From positions 1,116,001-1,180,000 of the forward strand of contig NZ_CP106793.1 of NCBI RefSeq assembly GCF_025642135.1: a stretch of 64,000 nucleotides of DNA, written 5' to 3'. The notes under the pieces are model-generated. The model did not search any database. It saw only the letters and a list, made by a program, of their open reading frames with translations, and was not told where the DNA came from. This document shows, piece by piece, positions 26,709 through 34,823 of this stretch (position 1 is its first letter; each line of letters starts with the position of its first letter). The stretch comes from Streptomyces cynarae (GTDB lineage Bacteria; Actinomycetota; Actinomycetes; Streptomycetales; Streptomycetaceae). A program made the position numbers and the translations under genes.

Positions 26709-27311
26709 ATGGAATACCTCGTCACGATGACCACCCACGTCCCCGAGGGCACGCCCGAGGAAGCCGTCGCGGACATCCGCGCCCGTGAGGCCGCGCGCTC
26801 GCGTGAGCCGGCCGCACAGGGGCACCTGCTCCGCCTGTGGCGCCCGCCGCTCCGGCCCGGCGAGTGGCGCACGCTGGGGCTGTTCGCGGCCGAGGACGAC
26901 GCCCGGCTGGAGGAAGTGCTGGTCTCCATGCCGCTGCGCGTGTGGCGCACGGACGAGGCCACCCCGCTGTCACCGCACCCGAACGACCCGTCGCCGACGG
27001 CGCCCGGACCGGCGGGTGCCCGGGAATTCCTGGTCCACTTCACTCGCTCGGCGGCCGAGGGCACGCGCGCTCAGGTGATCGACTCGGCGATGGAAGCGGA
27101 GGCGGTCCGTGCGCGGGGACTGGCCGCCCAGGGGCGCCTCGTACGACTGTGGCAGCTACCGGGCCAGGGGCGGGCACTGGGTCTGTGGCGTGCCGGGGAC
27201 ACGGCCGAGCTGGAGGCCGTCCTGGAGGCGCTCCCGCTGTCGCCCTGGACGACCGTCGAGACGACGCCTCTCAGCGAACACCCGAACGACCCGGCGCTGC
27301 ACGCAAGTTGA
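26709..27311 (+). CDS. Tandem muconolactone delta-isomerase-like protein
   Basis: A 200-residue protein made of two copies of a ferredoxin-like MIase domain. Copy 1 (about 1-95: EYLVTMTTHVPEGTPEEAV, GHLLRLWRPP, PLSPHPNDP) and copy 2 (about 105-200: EFLVHFTRSAAEGTRAQVI, GRLVRLWQLPG, PLSEHPNDP) align along their whole length, each ending in PHPNDP/EHPNDP. True muconolactone isomerases are single-domain and form decamers, so this is an internal duplication. No catechol pathway genes are adjacent, and a different substrate is likely. ATG 26709 has no clear ribosome site. Confidence 0.8.
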   Translation: MEYLVTMTTHVPEGTPEEAVADIRAREAARSREPAAQGHLLRLWRPPLRPGEWRTLGLFAAEDDARLEEVLVSMPLRVWRTDEATPLSPHPNDPSPTAPGPAGAREFLVHFTRSAAEGTRAQVIDSAMEAEAVRARGLAAQGRLVRLWQLPGQGRALGLWRAGDTAELEAVLEALPLSPWTTVETTPLSEHPNDPALHAS

Positions 27312-27395
27312 CGCCGTCCCCGGGGAGGATGGGCCCGGGGCAGTGGTGCGCGTCGGCGGACGAACGAGTCCCGTCCCACGGCATGAGGAGGAGCT

Positions 27396-28091
27396 ATGGA
27401 CATCGCCGGATCGGTGGCCCTGGTCACGGGTGCGAACCGCGGCATCGGCAGGGCGTTCGCCCGCGCGTTGCTCGACCACGGTGCCGTCAAGGTCTACGCG
27501 GCGGCGCGCGACCCGGAGAGCGTGACGGACCCGGACGTCACGCCGCTGCGTCTGGATGTCACCCGTCATGAAGAGGTCGCCGCGGCCGCCACCGCGGCGG
27601 GTGACGTCAGCATCCTGATCAACAACGCCGGTGTGGGCGGCTGGGGCACCAAGCTCTTCGACGGCTCCCTCGACGGCGCCCGTGAGGCGATGGAGGTGAA
27701 CTTCTTCGGCACCTGGGCCGTCGCCCGCGCGTTCGCGCCCGTCCTGGCACGGAACGGGGGCGGCGCCCTGGTGAACATGCTGTCGGTGGCGTCCTGGGCG
27801 AGCCGGCCCGGCTGGCCCGGCTACGCGGCCTCCAAGGCGGCGCAGTGGTCGCTGACCAGCGCACTGCGCGAGGGGTTGCGCGACCAGGGCACGCTGGTGA
27901 TCGGGGTGCACGCGGGCTTCGTGGACACGGACCTGGCCGACTGGACGGACGCGCCGAAGATCAGCGCCGGGGACGTCGCCGAGCAGACCATGCGGGCTCT
28001 GGCCGACGACCGGGTCGAGGTCCTCGCCGACGAGCGGACGAGGCAGGTCAAGGCGGCCCTGTCCCAGCCGCTCGACGACGGGACCCCGTAA
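27396..28091 (+). CDS. Short-chain dehydrogenase/reductase
   Basis: A 231-residue classical SDR with a Rossmann fold. It shows the cofactor motif VTGANRGIGRAFARAL, the NNAG motif (INNAGVGG), the catalytic Ser in MLSVASWAS and the YxxxK motif (GYAASKAAQW), followed by HAGFVDTDLAD. An AGGAGGAG site precedes ATG 27396. It follows the tandem MIase-like gene by 84 bp on the same strand and could share its transcript. The substrate is unknown. Confidence 0.92.
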   Translation: MDIAGSVALVTGANRGIGRAFARALLDHGAVKVYAAARDPESVTDPDVTPLRLDVTRHEEVAAAATAAGDVSILINNAGVGGWGTKLFDGSLDGAREAMEVNFFGTWAVARAFAPVLARNGGGALVNMLSVASWASRPGWPGYAASKAAQWSLTSALREGLRDQGTLVIGVHAGFVDTDLADWTDAPKISAGDVAEQTMRALADDRVEVLADERTRQVKAALSQPLDDGTP

Positions 28092-28118
28092 CGGACCGGC
28101 GGGCGGCCCGCGCCCGTG

Positions 28119-28724
28119 TCAGTTCCCCCTCCAGATGTTGTCGAAGGCCGCCTTCTCGATGGCTCGTCGTTGTCGTACGGCCGTCAGCTCCGTCACCGCG
28201 TCGTCGACGGCGGCGAGCACCGTCGTCACGGCCTCGTCGGTCTCGTCCGGCAGCTCTCCGGCGGGTGTCTCACGGATCCCGATGGCCGTGGCGAGAGCGG
28301 CGAGCACGGGCTCGTCCTCGGCCCATCGGTCCGCCGCCCGCTGCCGGGCGGCGGAGTCGGCCAGCACCGCCTCACCGGTCCAGGACGGCAGCAGGCGGCG
28401 GTGCTGCCGCTTGAGCAGTCCCTCGTCCTCGAAGGCGGCCAGATACGCCGAGGACAGACCACGCCCCCGGCGCCAGAGCCAGTCCTCGACGGTTTCGTGG
28501 GGCGTCTGCCGGACGAGTGACGCCGCGGCCTCCCGCACCAGTCGGTCGTCGGTCACCGGCGGGTCGCCCGGTACCACGAGGTCTCCGTCCAGCGTGAGGG
28601 CCCGGGCGTCCCGGAGGTCGAGCAGCTCCGCTCCCGCGAGCGCGAGCGAGAGATCGCCCGGTTCGGCGGAACGGCCGGGCGCCGCGCCCAGGGCGACGAT
28701 CAGCAGGTCCCGTGCAGTGGTCAT
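28119..28724 (-). CDS. GOLPH3/VPS74-like (GPP34) protein
   Basis: A 201-residue protein of the GPP34 family, the bacterial relatives of Golgi phosphoprotein 3. The start TTARDLLIVALGAAPGRS, then LSLALAGAELLDLRDARALTL and the DWLWRRGRGLSSAYLAAFEDEGLLKR block, follow the family pattern of helical bundle plus phosphoinositide-pocket-like strand. The bacterial function is not established; several copies per Streptomyces genome are usual. It converges with the SDR gene with 27 bp between the stops. Confidence 0.85.
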   Translation of the reverse strand: MTTARDLLIVALGAAPGRSAEPGDLSLALAGAELLDLRDARALTLDGDLVVPGDPPVTDDRLVREAAASLVRQTPHETVEDWLWRRGRGLSSAYLAAFEDEGLLKRQHRRLLPSWTGEAVLADSAARQRAADRWAEDEPVLAALATAIGIRETPAGELPDETDEAVTTVLAAVDDAVTELTAVRQRRAIEKAAFDNIWRGN

Positions 28725-28804
28725 GTGCGGCTCCCCGTCAGTGGCTCCGGTGGCGGTAGGTCGTTGAGCGGCCGTCCCGACAGCCCGACAGTAGCGCGGC
28801 GGCG

Positions 28805-30121
28805 TCAGCGACGGTCCGTCGAAGCCGGTACGGCGTCCGCCGCTGCGGGCCTGTCTCCCGGGGCGCCGCCCCGCACGACCTCCCGGTGGTGCGGGAAGCC
28901 GATGCGCAGGACGCCCGCGGCGAGCGCGCCGGCGAGGACCACGACGGCGGCCAGGAGCAGGGCCTGGCGGTAGCCGTGGTGGAGCAGCGGGGCGACCGCC
29001 AGGGGGCCGAGGATCTGACCCACGGAGTACCCGGTCGTCAGCAGCGCGACGGAGCGCGGGTACCGCAGGTGGGCGCCGGTGGCCAGGGCCAGGGTGCTGA
29101 TGCCGATGAAGGTCGCGCCGAACAGGACGGCGGACGCCAGGGCCGCCGCCACCGACCCGAGCAGGGCGGGCAGGGCGATGCCGACCGCCTGGATCGCGAG
29201 CGCTGCGAGCAGCAGACCGGGGCGGGACCAGCGGCGCCCGAGCCTGGCCCACAGCGCCGAGGACGGGACGGCCGCGAGACCGACCAGCACCCAGGCACCG
29301 CTGCCGACCCAGCCCGGGGAGCTCTGCTCGATCGCGGCGACGAGGAAGGTGCCGGCGACGATGTAACCGACGCCTTCGAGGGTGTAGCTGACGAAGAGGG
29401 CGCTGAACCAGCGCTGCGGACGCGTGCCCGGCCGCGCGGCCGTGGCGGTCCCCGCGGGCTGAGCCGCATCCGCAGCTGTCCGGCGTTCCCGGCCGGGTCG
29501 CGGAAGGTCGCGTGCGGGAGCCTCTTCGGGACGCAGGTTCCAGGACACCACGGCGAGGGCGGCGGCGAGGGCCGCCGCGGCCCACCAGGCGGCCCGCCAG
29601 TCGGCGAGGCTGCGCAGCGCGAGCACCATGAGCCCGGACAGGGCGATGCCCGCCCCGACTCCGCCGAAGGCCCAGCCGGGCAGGTGTGCTGGGTGGTCCC
29701 GGAGGTGGCCGAGGAGGGAGCTCACCGCGATGACGAAGATCAGGGCGCTGGCGATCCCGGCGAGCAGCCGCAGCACGAGCCACACGGCGGTGCTGTGCGT
29801 GGTCGGCATCCCGGCCAGGGTGACGGTCAGCGCGACCAGAGAACCGCGCAGGGCGAGGGGTGAGCGGACCAGCGCGGGGGCCAGGATGCCGACCAGGGCT
29901 CCGAGGAGGTAGCCGACGTAGTTGGCGGTGGCCAGGTTCGCGCCCGCGGCGGCGGACAGCCCGGCCCGGGCGTGCATGAGGGGGAGGATCGGCGTGTAGA
30001 CGAACCGGCCGACCCCCATGCCCGCCGCGAGGGCCGCTGCGGCCTGGGCGACATGGGCCCAGGGCGAGTGCAGGGGGGTGCCTGGTCCGGCGGACGAGGG
30101 ACGCGGGGCGCGCGGGCTCAT
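28805..30121 (-). CDS. YbfB/YjiJ-type MFS transporter
   Basis: A 438-residue, 12-helix major facilitator transporter. The first helix contains GMGVGRFVYTPILPLM, the signature of the YbfB/YjiJ family; NYVGYLLGALVG and YTLEGVGYIVAGTFLVA are further characteristic blocks. A Pro/Arg-rich central loop of about 40 residues separates the halves. ATG 30121 is preferred over the open upstream frame. It is divergent from a LysR regulator (30325), a common regulator/exporter arrangement, so the LysR protein probably controls it. The substrate is unknown. Confidence 0.9.
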   Translation of the reverse strand: MSPRAPRPSSAGPGTPLHSPWAHVAQAAAALAAGMGVGRFVYTPILPLMHARAGLSAAAGANLATANYVGYLLGALVGILAPALVRSPLALRGSLVALTVTLAGMPTTHSTAVWLVLRLLAGIASALIFVIAVSSLLGHLRDHPAHLPGWAFGGVGAGIALSGLMVLALRSLADWRAAWWAAAALAAALAVVSWNLRPEEAPARDLPRPGRERRTAADAAQPAGTATAARPGTRPQRWFSALFVSYTLEGVGYIVAGTFLVAAIEQSSPGWVGSGAWVLVGLAAVPSSALWARLGRRWSRPGLLLAALAIQAVGIALPALLGSVAAALASAVLFGATFIGISTLALATGAHLRYPRSVALLTTGYSVGQILGPLAVAPLLHHGYRQALLLAAVVVLAGALAAGVLRIGFPHHREVVRGGAPGDRPAAADAVPASTDRR

Positions 30122-30324
30122 GACGCGTGCCTCGGGTCGCCCGAACGGCCGGGGTGCAGTTCGTTCACGTCCGACTCTCGCATGATCCTTCTCCAACAGG
30201 GTGGACGCCCCGGGGCGCTCGGCGCCCGAGGCGTTTCCGTGACCCCATACTGGGGTCCCCACCAGCGCGAACGCCACGACCGGCTGCCTCCCTGCTGGTA
30301 GGCGCAGCCTCCCACCGACGTAGC

Positions 30325-31248
30325 ATGACGAGCGTGGAACTGCGCCAGTTGCGGTACTTCCTCGCGGTCGCCGAGGAGCTGAACTTCGGCCGGGCCGCCG
30401 ATCGTCTGATGATCGCCGGCCCGTCTCTGTCGCAACAGATCAAGGCACTCGAACGCGATCTTGGGGTGCGACTGTTCGACCGTGACCGCCGTTCGGTGTC
30501 CCTCACCCCGGCGGGCGCGGCCCTGCTTCCGCACACCCGCGCCCTGGTGGAGCGGGCCGACGACCTCAAGCGCCGGGCAGGCCGTCTCGCCGGGTCGCAG
30601 CCGGTTCGGCTCGGCTACGTCAACTGGCTGCCCCCGGATCTGACGGCCCGGACCGCGGGGGTCGCCCAACTGCACGTCGACGCCTGGGTGGCGCCCTCCC
30701 ACACCCAGGCGGCCCGGGTGGCGGACGGCAGTCTCGACCTCGCGGTGTGCTGGATACGCGCCGAGGACCTGGCACACCGGGGCCTGCGGGCCCGGCTGAT
30801 CGGCGCAGACCGGCTGTACGCCGTCTCCAGCGGCGGTGACGACGGTGACGTACCGGTCGGGGACACGAGCGTGCTCCTCGACGACGACACCCTGTCCTGG
30901 GAGTCGTGGAACGCCTTCGCCCGGCACCTGTCCGAGGACACCGGGGCCCGCGCGGTGCGCATCTCCGACGGCGGCATCACCGGCCCCGCCTTCTTCGACC
31001 ACGTCCGCCGCAGCCGCCGTCCGGTGGTCAACTCCCCCAAGGGCCAGACCACTCCCCTGCCCCCCGACCTGGTGCGGCGGCCCCTGGTCGCTCCGAAGGT
31101 CTACTGGACGTGGTCCGTGGTCTGGCGTGAGAGCGAGGAGCGCGCCGCGGTACGGGCCGTCGCCGAGGCCCTGGCCGAGGGGGCCGGCGACCTCGGCATC
31201 CACGCGCCCGACGCCTGGCTGCCCGACGGCGACCCGTACAAGCGCTGA
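30325..31248 (+). CDS. LysR-family transcriptional regulator
   Basis: A 307-residue regulator. The winged helix-turn-helix is at the N-terminus (ELRQLRYFLAVAEELNFGRAAD, PSLSQQIKALERDLGVRLFDR), followed by the effector-binding domain. Start is ATG 30325; a GTG three codons later is possible. It is divergent from the MFS transporter across 203 bp, which should contain the shared operator. The effector domain is short and lacks the most conserved strand motifs, so no ligand can be suggested. Confidence 0.92.
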   Translation: MTSVELRQLRYFLAVAEELNFGRAADRLMIAGPSLSQQIKALERDLGVRLFDRDRRSVSLTPAGAALLPHTRALVERADDLKRRAGRLAGSQPVRLGYVNWLPPDLTARTAGVAQLHVDAWVAPSHTQAARVADGSLDLAVCWIRAEDLAHRGLRARLIGADRLYAVSSGGDDGDVPVGDTSVLLDDDTLSWESWNAFARHLSEDTGARAVRISDGGITGPAFFDHVRRSRRPVVNSPKGQTTPLPPDLVRRPLVAPKVYWTWSVVWRESEERAAVRAVAEALAEGAGDLGIHAPDAWLPDGDPYKR

Positions 31249-31276
31249 CCCGTACAGGCGCTGACCCGGGGACGGC

Positions 31277-31957
31277 TCACAGCAGGAAGGCCGAGACGGC
31301 GTCCGTGAAAGCGTCCGGGGCGGCCTCATGGATGAGGTGCCCGACCGGGATGGTGACCACCCGCCCGCGTGGGACCCGGCGCGCCAGTTCCGCGATGCCG
31401 TCCTGGGGGATGTGGCTGCCGGGACCGCCGGCGAGCACGAGGGTCTCGGCGGTGATCCGGCCGAGCCGCTCCAGCCAGCGTGGATCCGGCGTGTCGAGCT
31501 GCGGCCTGACCGCCGTCACCACCTCCCAGTCGAAGGTCAGGTCGCCGTCCGGCCGGGCCGGGGCGGTCGGGCGTCGGGGGCGCGGCACCGGTACGTCCTC
31601 CAGGACGAGCCGGCTCACCCGCCCCGGACTGTCCTGGGCGAGCAGGTAGGCCACCACGCCGCCCAGGGAGTGCCCGATCAGCTCCACCGTGCCGAGGCCG
31701 AGCGCGTCGAGGAAGCCGAGTACATCGGCTCGCATCAGCTCGAGCGAGTACGCACCCGGCCAGTCGCTTCGGCCGTGGCCGCGCAGATCGAGCGCGTGCA
31801 CGCGTCGGCTGCGGGCGAGGTGCGGCGCCACCGCGTCCCAGCTGGAGCCGTCTTCGCCAAGGGCGTGCAACAGGACGAGTGGCGGGGCGTCGGGCGGTCC
31901 CGAGATCCGGCAGGCCAGCCGGACGCCTCCGGCGTCGACCGAGCAGTGGTCAACCAT
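31277..31957 (-). CDS. Alpha/beta-fold hydrolase
   Basis: A 226-residue enzyme with the classical hydrolase fold. The oxyanion-hole region is VLLHALGEDGSSWD, the nucleophile elbow is IGHSLGGVVAYLLA (Ser in GHSLG), and the catalytic His is in VGHLIHEAAPDAF at the C-terminus. A DLRGHGRSDWPG strand is typical of esterases and haloperoxidase-like members. The start at ATG 31957 is chosen because the upstream open frame lacks family similarity. It converges with the LysR gene. Confidence 0.88.
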   Translation of the reverse strand: MVDHCSVDAGGVRLACRISGPPDAPPLVLLHALGEDGSSWDAVAPHLARSRRVHALDLRGHGRSDWPGAYSLELMRADVLGFLDALGLGTVELIGHSLGGVVAYLLAQDSPGRVSRLVLEDVPVPRPRRPTAPARPDGDLTFDWEVVTAVRPQLDTPDPRWLERLGRITAETLVLAGGPGSHIPQDGIAELARRVPRGRVVTIPVGHLIHEAAPDAFTDAVSAFLL

Positions 31958-32050
31958 GCCTGGAGGGTACGCGGCACGTCCCCAGCGGATGCACCCCTGG
32001 CGAACGGCCCTGATCCTGGAAGGAGGGGGAGACCCGCGAAGGAGGGTGTC

Positions 32051-32245
32051 ATGTCCGTGATGGACAAGCTGAGGCAGATGCTCAAGGGCCATGGCGAACG
32101 CACCGGTGAGGGCCACGACAAGGCGGGGCAGCCCGCAGGCGAACAGCCACACGGCGCGCAGCCCGGTCCGGTCGACAAGGGTCCGGACGCGCTCAGGGAG
32201 CAGATGCGGTCCCGGCCTGAGCAGGACAACCCGCCCCAGCCGTAG
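32051..32245 (+). CDS. Small antitoxin-like (MT0933-type) protein
   Basis: A 64-residue hydrophilic protein starting MSVMDKLRQMLKGH, followed by GHDKAGQ and a disordered Pro/Gln-rich tail. The amphipathic N-terminus with the DKA motif resembles the MT0933/Rv0909-type antitoxin family common in actinobacteria; the usual KIRE-type second half is not obvious. AGGAGGG precedes the ATG. The PemK/MazF-like gene begins 72 bp downstream on the same strand. Confidence 0.6.
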   Translation: MSVMDKLRQMLKGHGERTGEGHDKAGQPAGEQPHGAQPGPVDKGPDALREQMRSRPEQDNPPQP

Positions 32246-32317
32246 CAGCCGCCACGGGAAGTTGACACGGCGTCACCAGCCGACCCGCTCGACGTGCGTG
32301 CGCCGTGACGCTCTACC

Positions 32318-32773
32318 GTGAGCCGCGTGACTGCCTTTACCGAAGAAGACGTCCCCGGCCGCTACGGCCCCTCCGCCACCACGGAGGCCGACCCCCGTGA
32401 GGTGGGCCGGGTACGGACCGAGTACTCCCCCGCGCACGACGGCGACCCCGACCCCGGCGAGATCGTCTGGACGTGGGTGCCGTTCGAGGAGAACGACGGG
32501 CGCGGCAAGGACCGCCCAGTGCTCGTGGTCGCCCGTGAGGCGGCGGGCACGCTGCTGGCCGTGCAGCTCTCCAGCAAGCGGCACGACGGCGACCGGGAGT
32601 GGGTGCCGATCGGGAGCGGGCCCTGGGACCGGTCCGGGCGCGACTCCTGGGTGGACGTGGACCGGGTCCTCCGGGTGCACGAGGCCGGCATGCGGCGCGA
32701 GGCGTGCGCGCTGGACCGGATGCGGTTCAACCTCGTGGTGCACCGGCTGAGGGAACGCTACGGCTGGAACTGA
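32318..32773 (+). CDS. PemK/MazF-like protein
   Basis: A 151-residue protein with a PemK/MazF-type barrel core. The block GEIVWTWVPFEENDGRGKDRPVLVVARE, followed by LLAVQLSSKRHD, has the family's Pro-rich entry strand and KxRP turn. MazF-type enzymes are sequence-specific RNases, but this chromosomal actinobacterial subgroup has not been shown to be toxic. Start is GTG 32318 or GTG 32327. A small antitoxin-like gene lies just upstream; whether the two form a toxin-antitoxin pair is unproven. Confidence 0.75.
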   Translation: MSRVTAFTEEDVPGRYGPSATTEADPREVGRVRTEYSPAHDGDPDPGEIVWTWVPFEENDGRGKDRPVLVVAREAAGTLLAVQLSSKRHDGDREWVPIGSGPWDRSGRDSWVDVDRVLRVHEAGMRREACALDRMRFNLVVHRLRERYGWN

Positions 32774-32835
32774 GCCCCGGGGTCGGGCGGCGCCCCCAGT
32801 ACCCCGAGAACCGGCGCCCGGACGGCAGCCGGTGG

Positions 32836-32858
32836 CCCCCCCCCCCCCCCCCCCCCCC
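32836..32858. repeat. Run of 23 consecutive C
   Basis: A 23-base homopolymer, the only one of this size in the window. It lies in non-coding DNA 63 bp after the PemK/MazF-like stop. It may be a true slippage-prone tract or an assembly/base-calling artefact. Confidence 0.9.
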
Positions 32859-32888
32859 GGCCACCTGCGCCGGGGCGCCGCCGCCCGG

Positions 32889-32942
32889 GATGGGGGTCCC
32901 CGTTCCCTGCGCGAACGAGGTTGAGAGCTTGGGGGAGGGCGG
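32889..32942. repeat. Streptomyces-type dispersed intergenic repeat
   Basis: On the minus strand this reads CTCCCCCAAGCTCTCAACCT followed by a C-rich GACCCCCATC end. I recognise it as a variant of a short element dispersed in Streptomyces genomes. A related element occurs inside egtC at 36902-36942. Confidence 0.55.
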
Positions 32943-33205
32943 AGGCTTCAGGACGCCGGCCGGATCACCCGACCGGCCGACAAGGCGCCGGGCGGCTTCC
33001 AGGCGGCTCTCCCCGGTGACCTCCAAGACCCCGGTGACCTTGTCGGTCGGCGGTACGCCCACGGGGTGCGGGTCGTACATCCGGGTCCGTGTACGGGCGG
33101 TCCCGCCGCGGTGATGGCCACCGTACGTCCGTCGGGCGCGCGGTTGGCCCCCGCCGCCACGGATCTCCCCGTCTGCCGCGCGATCCCGCGCAGGCGCGCG
33201 CTCAC
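32943..33205 (-). pseudogene. Possible frameshifted hypothetical reading frame
   Basis: Two overlapping minus-strand frames show coding-like codon use: one from GTG 33205 (VSARLRGIARQTGRSV, then GRTVAITAAG) and one continuing as MYDPHPVGVPPTDKVTGVLE. They would join into one protein if one base were added in the C run at 33102-33104. The frame then runs into the dispersed repeat. I do not recognise the product. A preceding tiny frame (MSTAGEIGAAPG) ends with a GTGA overlap at 33202-33205. This is a low-confidence call. Confidence 0.3.
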
Positions 33206-33236
33206 GGCGCCACCCCCGTGGGCGCCGTGAGCGCGC
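33196..33236. terminator. Perfect 16-bp inverted repeat
   Basis: Stems 33196-33211 and 33221-33236 are perfectly complementary with a 9-nt loop. It lies in the 732-bp gap before egtA and could be a terminator or a barrier to read-through; this argues against a translated gene crossing it. Confidence 0.6.
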
Positions 33237-33505
33237 CGCGCGCCCGCTCCCCCGGTGCGGCGCCGATCTCCCCCGCCGTGCTCATGAACGCATGGTGAGC
33301 GATGCTGGTCTCACGCCGCAACAGAGTTTCGCGGTCCCGGAAACAACGTCTCGCGACTCGCGCAACAAGAGGAAAGCAGTCCGGAAAGCCCCACTGTGCA
33401 CCCTTGTGCGAATCCATGGGAACGTCTTGGGTGGGACGAGCGATGCCGGTCCGGCCTCCTGGGGCCCGGATCGGCGACATGGTGGAACCTCAGGAGGATC
33501 CCGAC

Positions 33506-34823
33506 ATGTCCGATTCGGTGAGTGACTGTACGGAGCACCGCTCCGCCGTCACCGAAGCCGACGTGGAGGCGCTGGTCCGCGGTATCTGTTTCAAGACCGG
33601 ACCGCCCCGCTCGCTCGGTGTCGAAGTGGAATGGCTCGTCCACGAGCCGCGCACGCCGTGGCTCCCCGTACCACCGGAACGTCTCGACGCGGCCTATGCC
33701 GCACTGCGGACCCTGCCCCTGCGTTCGGCCCTCACGGTCGAACCCGGCGGTCAGCTGGAGCTCAGCTCCGCTCCCGCCGCCTCCCTCATGGAGTGCGTCG
33801 GGTCCGTCTCCGCCGATCTCGACGCGGTGCGCGCCGTGCTGCGCGAGGCCGGCCTCGCCCTCAGCGGCCACGGCCACGACCCCTGGCGCGCTCCGCGCCG
33901 CTACCTCCGCGAGCCGCGCTACGACGCCATGGAGCGCTGCCTGGACCGTGCGGGACCCGAGGGTCGGTCCATGATGTGCTCCTCCGCCTCCGTGCAGGTG
34001 TGCCTGGACGCCGGACACGAGGAGCCGGGACCCCTGGGGTTCGGGCGGCGCTGGCGGCTGGCGCACCAGCTGGGCGCGGTCCTGGTCGCCGCGTTCGCGC
34101 ACTCCCCGCTGGCCGGGGGCCGCCCACGGGCTGGCGTTCGACGCGGCAGTTCCTGTGGACGGCCATGGACCCGGGCCGCTCCAGCGCGCCCCGCTCGACG
34201 GCGACCCGCGCGCCGCCTGGGCCCGGCGCGTGCTGGACGCGCCGGTGATGTGCGTCCGCGACGGCAGCGGACCCTGGCGGGTGCCGCAGGGCCTGAGTTT
34301 CCGGGCCTGGACCCGGTCCGCCGATCCGCCGGACCGCGGGGACCTGGACTACCACATGACGACGCTGTTCCCTCCGGTCAGACCACGCGGGCATCTGGAA
34401 CTGCGCATGATCGACGCGCAGCCGGGTGACGACGGCTGGATCGTGCCGCTCGCCGTGACGGCCGCGCTCTTCGACGACCCCGAGGCCGCCGAGACCGCCT
34501 ACCGGTCGGTCAAACCGCTCGAGGAGCGGGCGGGCCCCCTGCCGCCGCCGTGCAACCCGCTGTGGATCGCCGCGGCCCGCGACGGTCTGGCCGACCCCGA
34601 CCTGCACGAGGCCGCCGTCGCCTGCTTCGCGGCCGCCGCCGAGGCGCTGCCGAGGCTCGCTCGTGCCACCGCCGACGTGCTGGGTGCCGTCGCCGAGTTC
34701 ACCGACCGCTATGTGGCCCGGGGCCGCTGCCCCGCCGACGACCTGCTGCTCCGGTTCCACGGGAAGGACACCCCCTCCGGCGGGGACGACACCCGGTTCC
34801 ACGGGAAGGACATCCGCACATGA
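33506..34823 (+). pseudogene. egtA: egtA, gamma-glutamylcysteine ligase, two frameshifts as written
   Basis: EgtA makes gamma-glutamylcysteine for ergothioneine synthesis. The N-terminal 205 residues (GVEVEWLVHEP, EPGGQLELSSAP, MMCSSASVQVCLD) are in one frame from ATG 33506, which has an AGGAGG site. A middle segment (PTGWRSTRQFLWTAMDPGR) is in a second frame and the rest (PLDGDPRAAWARRVLDA, DYHMTTLFPPVRPRGHLELR) in a third. Adding one base after 34125 (CGCCC run) and one after 34190 (GCGCC run) restores an uninterrupted protein of about 439 residues. Both lesions are in C runs and the rest of the operon is intact, so base-calling error is likelier than decay. The last codons include a 20-bp duplication. 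Confidence 0.88.
34751..34812. repeat. 20-bp direct repeat in the 3' end of egtA
   Basis: CCGGTTCCACGGGAAGGACA occurs at 34751-34770 and 34793-34812, a 42-bp period. It is in frame, encoding RFHGKD twice at the C-terminus of EgtA, just before the start of egtB. Confidence 0.85.

Noticed and set aside
32836..32858. C23 as a phase-variable coding tract
   Set aside because: It is outside any supported gene; a sequencing or assembly cause is at least as likely.
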